From positions 39,914,467 through 39,978,466 of the forward strand of contig NC_079494.1 of the NCBI RefSeq assembly GCF_030052815.1: DNA of 64,000 nucleotides, in the 5' to 3' direction. Both the position numbers and the translations under genes were made by a program. The notes below the pieces were generated by a model. The model did no database searches, was not told where the DNA came from, and worked only from the letters and a program-made list of their open reading frames with translations. Every line of letters begins with the position of its first letter. Position 1 is the stretch's first letter. Shown in pieces: positions 1 to 10,920 of the stretch. Source of the stretch: Hevea brasiliensis (Eukaryota > Streptophyta > Magnoliopsida > Malpighiales > Euphorbiaceae).

Positions 1-72
1 GCCCTAGTATACCTAACAAGATTGGTTTGGATAGCTTGGCATGCCAATAGGGTTCAGTTAACAGTACTGCAC

Positions 73-171
73 ATGGCATTATGCCATTCTGTGATTTCAT
101 GGCTTTTAGCCATTCTGACATTGTGTTGATATTTGGCCTTGTGCCTATTGTTATTACAGCTTATTAGCTGT
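73..171 (+). other. Array of short perfect hairpins in family-B LTR
   Basis: Successive inverted repeats with tiny loops: ATGGCATTATGCCAT (73-87), ATGGCTTTTAGCCAT (99-113), a weaker GGCCTTGTGCC (about 136-146) and ACAGCTTATTAGCTGT (156-171). Equivalent arrays sit at the same place in the other LTRs, with different stem sequences. The function is unknown; folding in LTR RNA or small-RNA production are possibilities only. Confidence 0.6.
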
Positions 172-446
172 TCTGTTGCACACCTGGAGATGCATATGTG
201 ACCGATGGTGTGACGGCCTGAGGTACTAAATACCCAGTGCCAGTTTACCCGTTTATCCAGTCCAGTCATCCAGTTTAGGTTACTTGGGCACCCAAAAATG
301 AAAGTGAACAAATTTAATGAAATAATGAATAGAACAAGTACATAATAAATAAGATTACCAATAATGATAAAAAAAAAATTCTGCATAAGACATCAAAACA
401 TGCACTGCATATTTACTTCCTGTTATTTCTTTTTATTTTATTATTA

Positions 447-500
447 GCACCACTAAGCATTATTGCTTAGCGCGTTGCTTTTGCCACGCATAGGTTTTGG
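447..500 (+). other. Conserved tandem double hairpin in LTR
   Basis: After CACCA comes stem 1, CTAAGCA-TTAT-TGCTTAG, followed at once by stem 2, GCGTTGC-TTTT-GCCACGC (one mismatch), then TAGGT. The same two-hairpin layout is found in every family-A and family-B LTR in the window that covers this point. Paired bases change together between the families, for example CTGAGT/ACTCAG against CTAAGC/GCTTAG. Confidence 0.6.
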
Positions 501-1114
501 AGAGATCGACAGATAGCCCAGTAGACCACGGACTGGGTGAGACCATTTGCAGCTCTGCATAGTGTCCGTGTCACCTCACCGTCTTCAATGTATTGGTAGG
601 ACACTAGGTTTCATTTTGGTATTTTATAACTAACTTTTATTTTCTCTTGTATAATTGAGACTTATGTAATGTATTTTGATGTTAATGTAAATAGTGGAAA
701 TTGTGTTTATGAATGGAAAATTGAGTGTTTATTTATTGCTTATATATGAATACCATGAGAAATGAATGATTGATAAATGGAAATGTTGTTGAAAAATATT
801 AAGATTTTGATGATTGTTGGAGTTTGAGAATGATTGGAAATGATTAATGGAAGTGTTTTTCACAGGTTCCAAAAAACTGTTTTCTCCATTTTTAGCCGGT
901 ACTCTGCCAGATTTTCTATAAAATTTTCAGAACCTCAAATAAATTATAATTTCAATAAATGACTTAAATGAATTATATTTCACAAATTATATTCAAAACT
1001 ATGATAAAAATAAATTAAGGAAGAATAAAAATGATTAAGATAAAATAGAGTGTTCCGGTACACTGTGTGACATATCTTACTCAGATATACTGTAGACGGG
1101 TAAGGGGTGTCACA

Positions 1115-3158
1115 GGGGTCACTCAACTTCACCATTCACAATTTACCTACCACATCCTATATTAACAACTACAATGGTTCTTATAGTTTGTTTTTCTACT
1201 TCACATAATTTAGTAGTTGCTATTCATTTGACAATTTCCATTCAAAGGTTGACTTTTGATTCATAATAGATTTGTTAAGCCTAAGTTCACCAATATACCA
1301 CATTTTACATTTTATTTTTTTTGGCATTAGTGGCCAAACTCAATTTTTAGTCTCCTAGGTTTTATTTCAAATTTTCAGAATTTGATGTCCAAATTCACTG
1401 TTCTATTGGACCTTGCTACAGTAAAAAATTTGACAAAACTTTCTCCATAAAAGTTGTTTCTTTATGTGTCTTCTTTAATTTCCTTTTTGAATCACTCCAT
1501 TTGGAGTTTTGTAGCTCAAGTTATGGCTAAATTACCATAACTGGCCGGATTGACCTGTACCCAGAATTTTTGGGCAATTTGGTTCTGCCAGATTTTGTGT
1601 CCTAACTTGGACTAGCAATTTGAATTGGTTAGGTTCCGAATTTGAGTTTGTATTCTTCATGAAAGTTGTTCTAAATTGTCTCATATTTCCATTGATATAA
1701 AATTCAGGTCATTTAGATATTTCTACACTGAGTTATGGCCAAATGAACAAATACTGTTCATTTGGTCAATTTTCTAGGGCAGTATGTATGTTAACCAGAT
1801 TAGGTCAATTTTTAGGCCATTCTATTGTGGTTTTCTGGGCATGGTTTCTTCATTAAAGTTGTGCCATTATGTGTCTAGTTTCATGTCCAATTGGCCTTGA
1901 ACCAATTAAACCTATACCTCTCAAGTTACAGCTACCTAAACTTGCTGGACTCACATCCAGCCCTGCAGGTCCTATGAGGCAGCATACCCAACCTCAAATC
2001 CAAAACCACAATTCACCTCAATTCCTCATCAAACACAGCCAAATGGTCACCAATTGACCATTAGGACTTCTATTCACCAACACATAAGCAAAACCCTAAG
2101 TTTGCTCTAAACCCTAATTTCCCAAAGTTTCATTTAACACTCTACATAGAAATTGATCTTCAAGTCTTTATTTTCTCATCAAAGGCAATCATGATTCCAC
2201 TTTAATTCAATTGAAAACATCAAAACCCTAGCACACCCATGGCTGCCAAAAGTTAAAAGTTGCCCTAACATGCATATCTTTGCTCAAATTCCCAAATTTC
2301 TAGCTTACTTCATGCTATTAAAATTGAATCTAAAGAAAGAGAGAGAAAATTAAGCACTAACCTCTTTTTGTGATTTTCTAAACTTCTCCACATCCTCACT
2401 TTCTTTCACTTTCTTGGCTGCCAAACATCTTATCAAGGTCTAAGATTAAGTTTTTGTGTTTGGAGATAGAGAAAATATGAAGAGATTTGAGGGAAATTGA
2501 AGGTTTAGTGGAGCATAAATGGAAGATGCCTTAGAAGAGTGAATCAGCCAAGTGAGGGAGGAGAAAGAAAGTGGCTGATTTTTACTTTAATTTAACTCTT
2601 TTTACCTTTTTTAATTAGTCTTGTTAAATTATGATTGGCTAGTAAATTTTTAATGACATCATTCTAGGTCATGCATATGTCACAATTTAAATTTTATTTT
2701 ATTTTCTTTTCTTTCCTTTTCTACTCACTTTCAATTAAATTTTTAGCAATATTTATTCATATTTTATGTCATATTATTTATTTACTTTATTGGACAAGTT
2801 GGTCAAAAATTGTCTTTGAAGGCGAAATGATCAAAATGCCCTTCGTTTTGCTTGAGGAGCCAAAACTATCTGTACCGATCTTAAAAATTCTCCTAACCTT
2901 TTCTTGGCATTCTAATGCTACCTAGGGGGTCGTAACTCTTCTCTGGCATCCCAGAAATTATTTCACTGGGTTTCCCTAGGGTTTAGGGCTATTAGTTGTG
3001 AAGACAGTAACTTCCCGTTAGGGTCACCCATCACCGGGGCACCAGCTCATTTAACTTTGTTGTATTTCATTTCTAAAATTTTTCCTAAATTTCTCTTACC
3101 TTTATTTGGTCTATTTATGACTCCTCACTCTAGTTTACATATAGTTCTAGACATTCTA
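1115..3158 (-). repeat. Older family-B LTR, interrupted (main piece)
   Basis: This is the body of an antisense family-B LTR. It shares the AATCACTCCATTTGGAGTTT, AGTTATGGCCAAATGAACA and CATGGTTTCTTCA modules with 3159-6241 and 12202-15330. It is cut on the left by the sense LTR ending at 1114 and on the right by the solo LTR at 3159-6241. It resumes at 6242 and ends at 6314. The open frames at 1869-2057 and 2671-2925 have no recognisable domain and lie wholly inside the LTR. Confidence 0.8.
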
Positions 3159-6100
3159 TGTGACGCCCCTTACCCGTGTACAGTATACCCGAGTAAGTAA
3201 TGCCACACGGTGTACCGGCACACTCTAATATACCCTAATTAATTTTCATCATAATTTTGAATATAACTTGTAAAATATAACTCATTTAAGTCATTTATTG
3301 AAATCATAATTTATTTGAGGTTCCGTAAATTTTAAAGAAAATCCGGCAGAGTACCGGCTAAAAATGGAGAAAACAGTTCTTCGGAACCTGTTAAAAACAC
3401 TTCCAATATTTGTATTCCATCATCTCGAACTCCAATATCCAAAATCTCAACATTTCAATTTCAATTCTCAGTCATCCATCACATGTGATGATCACATATA
3501 TATATCACAAATAAACATTTACTTTTCCATTTACAAATACAATTTTCATAATTTACATGAACATCAATATACATTACACAAGTTTAATTACATATAAGAA
3601 AATCAAAATTAATTACAGAATGCCAAAATGACACCTAGTGTCCTACCAATGCATTGCAGAAGTTGAGGTGACACGGACACTGTGCAGAACTGCAGGATGG
3701 ATTCACCCAGTCTGCGGTCTACTGGGCTCACGATCTGTATCTCCAGTACCTACGCGTGGCAAAAGCAACGCGCTAAGCAATAATGCTTAGTAGTGCAATA
3801 ATATAATAAAAGAAAATAGCAAGAAATTAAATGTGTAGTGAATGTGTACGTTTTATTTGTTTGGTATTTGTATATCATTTACTTTGTCCACTTTTATTCA
3901 TTTGGTTGCCTTAAGTAACCTACACTAGACGACTGGACTGGATAACGGGTAAACTGGCACTGGGTATCTAGTACCTCGGGCCGTCACACCATCGGTCACA
4001 TATGCATCTCCCGGTGTGCAGCGAGCAGCTAACAAGTCAGAATACATCGAGCACAAGGCCAAATCTCAATACAAGGTCAGAATGGCTAAAAGCCATAAAA
4101 TCACAGAATGGCATATTGCCATGTGCAGTACTGCTAACTGAACCCTATTGGCATGCCAAACTATCCAAACTAATCATGTTAGGTATACTAGGGCATTTGA
4201 AACTTTTAAATGCTTCAATTTGTGCATTTCAAGTTTTGATGTCACTATTCACCTCATTGGTCAACAAAAATGTTGACTTTTGGATAGAAAATAGGTGTAT
4301 TGGTTTTAACACCCCAAACATACCACATTTTGTATTTAAAACTTGTTGGAATTGATTGCCATTTCCATTCCTCAACTTAATTCTAAGAGGGCAGAAATTT
4401 CAGTTTTTGAGACCCAACTTCACTGTTCCATTGGGCCCTGTTGCAGTGGAAATTTGAGGAAATGACAAACATGAAAGTTGTTCCTTATTTTGTCTAGTTG
4501 AATTTCCTTTTTTGAATCACTCCATTTGGAGTTTTGTAGCTCTAGATATGGTCCAAAAATCACAGCTGGCCGGATTGCCAATCTGCAGAATTGACCATAT
4601 CTACAGTAACATAAACAGTAACTAGAGTCACTTGGTTGGATGGGTTCTGGCCATAATTTGGGGTAGGTTCCTTCATGAAAGTTGTTTGTCTATGTCTTAA
4701 CTTGTTGCTTTAAAAATTTCAGGTCAATTGACCAAATTTACAGTGAGTTATGGCCAAATGAACAGTTACTGTTCATTTAGTCATTCTGCAGAATCAGTTG
4801 CAGGGTATCCGGATTGGGGCCAAGTTTTGGTCCTCTTGCTTTGGTCTTTTGGGCATGGTTTCTGCAGCAAAAATGTGACATTATAAGCCTAGTTTCATGT
4901 CCAATTGGTCAAACACCAATTGGACCAAAACAGCCCAAGTTATGGCAGTCCAAGTGGACTGAATTTTCAGTCCCTCTGCTGCTGTCCTAGGGCAGCCTAC
5001 ATCTTCACTTTGCAATCCTATTTTTCAGTCCAAATTGTGCTCAACTTACCTAAAATAGTCACTAATTGACCATTAAAATGTTCTCTAACAATTTCCTAAG
5101 CCAAATCAATCTTTCACTTCTCAAAACCCTAATGTCCAATTCAAATTACACATAAACCTTAATTAGCATACTAGTTCAACATCCATGCATATTCATACCT
5201 TAAACATTATTTCTAGCCACTCTAAGTTCATTAAAACAATCAAACTCATCCTTCCTTAGGGATGCCGAAAATTGAAGATACCCTACATATATGATTTACT
5301 TCAAATTCTTACAATTTCTTGTCTTAAAATGATGCTCTAACAAGGATTAAAGGAGTGAGAGTGAAAGTATAGCACTAACCTTGAATAGGGCAGATTTTTC
5401 CTAACTCAAAACTTCACTTTCCTTCACTTTCTAGGCTGCCAAAAGGTTGTTTAAGGTGTGGGGTAAAATTTTAATGAAGAGAGGTTAGGGTTTTGTGGTG
5501 AAATAAAGGGAGAAATAAAGCTTGAGTTGCAAAATCAATGGAGGTTTGGCTAGCTTGGATTTCGGCTGGTTTGGGAGGAAGAAGAAGGCAGCTGCATTTT
5601 TGTTTATTTTGGTCTTCATTTAGTCTATTTTATTGGTTATTTAAATGGTAGTTTAAAGGTGATTGGTGGTGGCTTTTTAATGACATCACCTTATGTCATA
5701 ATTAAGCATTTTTCTTCATTTTCTTTTCTTTTTTTCACTACTCATTTCCAATTTAATTTCTAGTAATGTTTATTCATATTTTATGTCATATTAATTATTT
5801 ACTCAACTGGACAAGTCGGTCAAAAATCACCTCTGAAGGCGAAATGACCAAAATGCCCTCCGTTTGGCTTAACGGGTCAAAATTGTCTGTACCGATTGAA
5901 AAATTTTTCTAGGTATTTTCTTGGCATTCTAATGCCATGGGAACCTCAGTAACCCTTCTCTGGAGTCCCAAAAATTATTTTACAATTTTTCCCCCAGGTC
6001 TAGGGCTCCTCGTTGCGAGAACCGCAACTTCCCTCTGGTTACCCATCGCTTGGGCACCGGCTCGTTTAACTCGGTTGTATTTTATTTCTAAAATTTTTAC

Positions 6101-6241
6101 CAAATTTTTCTTATTAATATTTGAGTTAATTATGGTCCCTCACTGTAGTTTAAATATTTTTCCGGACGTTCTAGCTGTCCGGACCGACACCGATCACCGG
6201 AACAGCAGGATGTACGGAGTTGCTACCGGGAGGGTGTTACA
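3159..6241 (-). mobile_element. Solo LTR, Gypsy family B, TSD TTCTA
   Basis: This is a complete 3083-bp LTR in reverse orientation. On the plus strand it runs from TGTGACGCCC to GGGTGTTACA. It is flanked by identical 5-bp target duplications TTCTA (3154-3158 and 6242-6246). There is no internal region, so it arose by LTR-LTR recombination of a full element. It is inserted in another LTR of the same family: the host sequence ending at 3158 continues at 6247. The double hairpin is at 3752-3800 and the hairpin array at about 4010-4125. Confidence 0.93.
4082..4121 (-). other. Hairpin array in solo LTR
   Basis: ATGGCTAAAAGCCAT (4082-4096) and ATGGCATATTGCCAT (4107-4121) are two perfect hairpins about 10 bp apart. 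They are the reverse-orientation counterparts of the array at 73-113. Confidence 0.6.
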
Positions 6242-6314
6242 TTCTAGCTGTTCGGACCAACACCGGTCACCAGAACAGTAGAATATACAAACATGCTAAA
6301 GAGAGGGTGTTACA
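6242..6314 (-). repeat. Older family-B LTR, terminal piece
   Basis: The continuation of the LTR at 1115-3158 beyond the solo insertion. It holds the LTR 5' end (GTTCGGACCAACACCGGTCA on the plus strand) and ends GGGTGTTACA at 6314. Its target copy on this side would be TAACT (6315-6319). The matching copy is left of the window. Confidence 0.8.
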
Positions 6315-8204
6315 TAACTCACTCTAAAAAACTCTAATTTACGTGATTCTTAAACCTATGAAAACCTGAGACATAGGACAACAATTCTTATGAAGACCAT
6401 GAAATCAAATTATGACTGGAACTAGGTTAAATGGGGTTATAAAGTCAGGGTTTCAAACTATCCAGAACCATAATTTATTAAAATTGCTTAGCCAACTTAG
6501 GAAATTTATTGGGCATTTATTGAATAACTTTTAGAGATAATTGGGATGAGTATTGAGACACTTCGATTGTGTGTTTAAGTAGAAAAGGAGACCTTAGGAA
6601 ACAAGAAAAAGTAAATCAAGAAAAAGGAAATTCATTGAAGGTTTGTGCACAATTAACTTTCTTCTTTGTTTTCAACTTTGTAATGGAATGGAATGAATTT
6701 ATTATGAATGAGTTATGATTTTTCTTGCATTTGAGAACTTTAATATTGTGAAATAAATTTGTGATTCTGTAAAGGCGGATGTTGGCTATGAATTTCATTA
6801 TAGCAAAAGGGTGAGCTGGCTTTGAATATCTTTAGAAGTGTTTTGAGAAATTGTGTGTTGCCAACCATGTGCATGAATTTACAACAACTAAATGTGTTTA
6901 TTGATTTGTAAATGTATTTTGTTGAATGGAAATTATTTTGAATATATGCTTTGAAACCACAGTTGACATGGTAATGTGATTTGTATTCCTCATTAGCTTG
7001 TCTAGTGAGATGATATTTGATATGTGATCTCCTCCACTTGTGGGGTTGAGTTTCCTCCCTCCTTGGCTTGCCAGTTGAGGTTGAGTTCGGATGAGTACTC
7101 ATTAGCTAGCTAGCCTTTAGTGCCTCCCTTTAGCCTCGGTTATTAGGGGGAGTGTGCTTTGTCATGGTGTACAACACGACATCGATCAGAAATTTTGTAT
7201 CATGGGTCCAACTGTGTGAATTGTTGGCAACACCATTAAATTGTGCATACTTTGATAAAAGGTGATTAAAACAAATGCTTGCAAATGGTGGAATATATTA
7301 TATTGTTTTCATGGTTCAAGAAAAATGTGAATATTTAAACACTTTATTATGATTTGGTAAATTGTGATTACTTGATCAAAATGTCATTCAAACAAATGAT
7401 TTGTATGATTGAAATTATTGACCTTGGTTTTATGAATTATGAAGAATTTGAATATTTCAAACTCTTTATTATGATTTGACAAAGCATGTTTTGTATTGAG
7501 TTTTAAATTATTAGTTGTGCACCACTGAGTTCACGGCTCAACGATAGCTTTTGTATGCTATTGCAGGTGAAAGAAAAGATAGAGCAGCTGAGTGAGACTA
7601 CTTGAAGCTCATCTTAGAGATGAGTTTAGATTGGGCTTCGAGTATATACAATTGGTATACCCTTGTAATTTATTTTGATGTAATTGTAGCTATTTATACA
7701 TATGCTAAGACAATTGAGTAGTTGTATAAGAAGTTTTGTAATATTATATTGAGACTATATTTAAATGTAAAATTCTTGTAATATTAAGTCATTATATCAA
7801 ATGAATATTTCCTTTGGATTATAAATATAATGAATTTATTTCGTTGAAGTGCATGGAGAAAGAAATAATTTGAGTGTAGATTGATTTAAATTCATATCTA
7901 TTATTTATAATAGGTTGATTTTAACAAGTGAAAATTTGTTTTATTGAATTTTTAAGCCACCACCACGCAGATTTTCTGCAAAAATTTTGAAAATGCTTAT
8001 TTCTTTCTAAATATATTTCATCACATACACTTGAATTAAAGATACTTAAATAATCATTTTTCCACCACATTAAATTTAAAAATGAAATTATTTTGTCAAA
8101 ATCCGTTGTAGTATATTTAATAAATTATAGGTAGGTGAAGTTCGATAATTTATTAGGCATATTACAGGATCATATCACATCTTATAGAGGAGTAAGGTGT
8201 GACA
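6315..8204 (+). repeat. Gypsy family-A-like LTR, 3' part
   Basis: Sense-oriented LTR sequence that resembles 48009-50164 and 50165-54223. It shows the GTTTGTGCACAA motif (about 6640), the GATGAGTACTCATTAGCTAGC block (about 7090), the double hairpin (7522-7572) and the terminus AGAGGAGTAAGGTGTGACA at 8204. Its 5' half lies left of the window, beyond the LTRs that interrupt it. Small open frames inside it (6616-7102) have no recognisable domain. Confidence 0.8.
7522..7572 (+). other. Conserved tandem double hairpin in LTR
   Basis: The family-A version: CTGAG...CTCA(A), then CGATAGC-TTTTGTAT-GCTATTG, followed by CAGGTGA, which resembles a splice donor. Compare 30188-30235, 49942-49991 and 53570-53620. 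Confidence 0.5.
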
Positions 8205-9429
8205 TATCTAAATTAGAACATACCTTGTTTATGGTTGATCTCTTTAAAATTGGAGGATCTCCTTGGCTCCTTGAAAACTTTAGAATGGCAGAGATTGAGC
8301 AAATAAAATTAATCTGGTGGTTAACTAAATTAATTACTCTAAATCCATATGAAAACTAAGGTGATTTGTGTGAAGTATAGGAAAATATGTGAGTGTGTTT
8401 AGAGAAAGAAGAAACTTCTACAAAAGAAGAGAAAGAAGAAACTTCTACAAAAGAAGCTCTCTTCACATGCCAATCTTGAAGAAAATAGTCTAGTTTTTTT
8501 TTTTTTTTTAGATTATTTACCTCCTCCTAAACCCTAACATAGGTATTTATTTATAAGGAATAGGTGATAAGGTAGATGCAATCCTAATCTGATTAAAGTT
8601 TAGAATGTTTAGGCACTTATTAACTAAAAAAAATTAAAACAAAATGAGGGATAAATATTCCTTTGGATTTTTGGCCAAAGGGATATTTATCCCTTTATTG
8701 TATTTTTTTTATTTTTTATTTAATATTTATTAAGGCTTTATTTAATTAAAATGGCATATTAAACCCCCAAGCCCAATTTGCTTATTTGACTTCAAATTAG
8801 GCCTAATGAGTTTGATCACATAATTTGGCCTTGCTTGAAGTCCCCCCTAGGCCCATTGGATGCTTTAAAGAGCTAGGGCTTAAGCTTGATTAAGCAACAC
8901 AAGCTCTGAGCCCTATTTAGGTCCCTTTTATTTTCTAAAAATAAATCTTATTAATTCCTAATTAATTATGAAATTAATTTCTAACTTTCTAAAATTGATA
9001 TTTCTTATTAATTCCTTTTTTTTTGGAAATTAACTTGTAATTTTCTAAAATTAAAATGCATTTTTTACTTTCCTAAAATGAAATAATTTCCTAAAATGAC
9101 AAATTAATTTAATTTATTAATTTTCTAACCATTCCATAAATCTCCAAAGTGATTCAGGATTCCTCACCATCCAGTGATATTTTCATTATAGAGCTCTTCA
9201 CTACCTTTACAAATCATGTATTCAAGGAGGAAAAAATAGGTGTCTATAGTTTACGTCCCAGTTTGTCGAAATTCAGGAACAACATCGAAGGTATTGCCAA
9301 AGTCTGTCAAAGTTTTCTAACTCATGCAATGTAACATAAAGAAGTGAGGTTTGCACCTAGAACCTTTAGGCTTCCTACATATATTCATTTAAGGAAGAAT
9401 CAAATCCTTTCATAGTTCTAGAAAAAAAA
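8205..9429. other. No recognisable gene; degenerate repeat DNA
   Basis: AT-rich sequence between the LTR end at 8204 and the tandem array. A block of about 26 bp containing AGAAACTTCTACAAAAGAAG is duplicated in tandem at about 8404-8457. The text GGTGTCTATAGTTTACGTCC (about 9240-9259) resembles, from memory, LTR/leader junctions of plant Tat/Ogre elements, but I cannot confirm that here. The open frames at 8135-8359 and 9149-9334 look like chance. Confidence 0.4.
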
Positions 9430-9900
9430 TGTAATATGATTTGAAAGGGTTTCACATCTAAATGACAATTAGATTGCTTACGTATCTTTTATGAGGGAGA
9501 ATCAGAGTCAGCGTAGTTTTCCAAAATATTTAACCTGAAAAAATGTGATTCAAAATGAGCTTTTGGGCTTTGCATCTAAGTGATACATAGACCATCTACG
9601 TATCTCCTTTTGAGAAAAAATCAGACTTGGCATAGTTTATCAAAACATTTGACTTGAAAAAACTTAGTTTGAAAATGAGTTTCTGAGCTTTGCATTTAAG
9701 TGATGCTTAGATTGCTTGCGTATCTCCTTTTAAGGGAGAATCCAACACAACATAGTTAGTCAAAACATTTGAACTAAAAAAAAAAAAAAACAATTTGATT
9801 TGAAATGAATTTTTGGGCTTTGCATCTAAGTGATACTTAGACTGCCTATGTATCTTCTTTTGAGGGGAAATTAGACTTGGCATAGTTCATCAGGTCTAAT
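9430..9900. repeat. Degenerate ~120-bp tandem repeat, about 4 copies
   Basis: The phrase GGGCTTTGCATCTAAGTGAT recurs in diverged form at about 9447, 9565, 9685 and 9815, each time followed by TAGA(C/T)TGC and CGTATCT and a TTGGCATAGTT-like end. Spacing is 119-130 bp. The longest interval is explained by an expanded A-run at about 9776-9790. It is not coding. Confidence 0.75.
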
Positions 9901-10427
9901 TTTAAAAATTGATTTGAAAACAATTTTAAAAATTGATTTGAAAAAAACTAACTTTGTAACAGTGCTTGAAATCTCACAACTTAAGTGCTATTAGAGTTTG
10001 TAGACACCAACAGTACTGTGCTTATGCTTTTGAAAATCTTCACTTGGGAGGTGATTACTTTTAAAATTTATAGGGACCTTTTGGACTTCTTAGAAAAAAT
10101 TACTCCACTTGAGGACAATTCTGCAATTTAATAGGGACTAAAATTTACTTTCCATCTTTTGAAAAAAAAAAAAAAACCATTTTGGAAACAAAAAATGCAA
10201 TATTTAAACTCTAATTATGGACTTTTTGTAATTTTCAATTTATTCAAAAACCATTTTGTAATTTGTCACCCCTGGGATGAAATGCTATTTTACATCTCTT
10301 TGGGAATGAAGTGCATTCTTGATGCCCAATATGCAAAAATGCTTACAATGCAAATTCCACCTTTAAGAGTCCTCTTCCTATCTAGCTTATTCTTTTTAAT
10401 CTTATTATTATCCTTATACCAAACCTA

Positions 10428-10920
10428 ATCATCATGTTTGTTCAAACAAGTTGCTCTTAATCCTCATGCCTATTCAAGCATGTTGCTCTTAATTCTCATG
10501 TTCGTTCGAGCATATTATTCCAAATCTTCATGCTTACTCAAGCATGTCACTTTTAATTCTCATGCTGGTTTAAGCATGTTGCTTTTAATTTTTACGCCTG
10601 TTTAACCATGTTATTCCTTATCCTCATGCCCGTTCAAATATTTTGCTCCTAATTCTCATGCTCACTCAAGCATGTTACTTTAATTCTTCATGCATGTTTG
10701 AGTATGTTGCTTTTAATTCTTATGCTTGTCCAAGCATGTTACTCTTAATTCTAATGCCCGTTCAAGTATGTTGATCTTAATTCTCTATCCTTTCAAGCAT
10801 GTTATTCCTAATCTTCTTGTCCATTCAATCATGTTGCTCTTGATTTTGATGCTCGTTTAAGCATGTTGCTATTAATTCTCACACCCATTCAAGCATATTT
10901 TAAGCTATCTTTTACCTCAC
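10428..10920. repeat. 32-bp minisatellite, about 15 copies
   Basis: A degenerate tandem array with a unit resembling TTCAAGCATGTTGCTCTTAA plus TTCTCATGCCCG. The CTCATG landmark occurs at 10463, 10495 and 10527, giving a strict 32-bp period that I could follow to about 10900. A 32-bp period is not a multiple of three, so the array does not encode a repeat protein. Each unit has CATG on both sides of the pairing-prone GTTCAAGCATG. Confidence 0.85.

Larger units (their letters stand above)
1..1114 (+). repeat. Gypsy family-B LTR, 3' part, cut by window edge
   Basis: This is the 3' third of a family-B LTR in sense orientation. It begins inside the LTR and ends at the family terminus GGGTAAGGGGTGTCACA at 1114. 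The same sequence is present in reverse at 3159-4200, 12202-13270 and 20176-21260. It carries the hairpin array (73-171), the double hairpin (447-500) and the AACTGTTTT / CCGGTACTCTGCC region (about 870-920). It is inserted in an antisense LTR of the same family, which resumes at 1115. The 5-bp target copy on this side would be GGGGT; the partner lies left of the window. It may be a solo LTR or the 3' LTR of a full element. Confidence 0.85.

Noticed and set aside
10428..10920. Possible CRISPR-like array
   Set aside because: Unit is a diverged 32-bp tandem repeat without spacers, in plant DNA.
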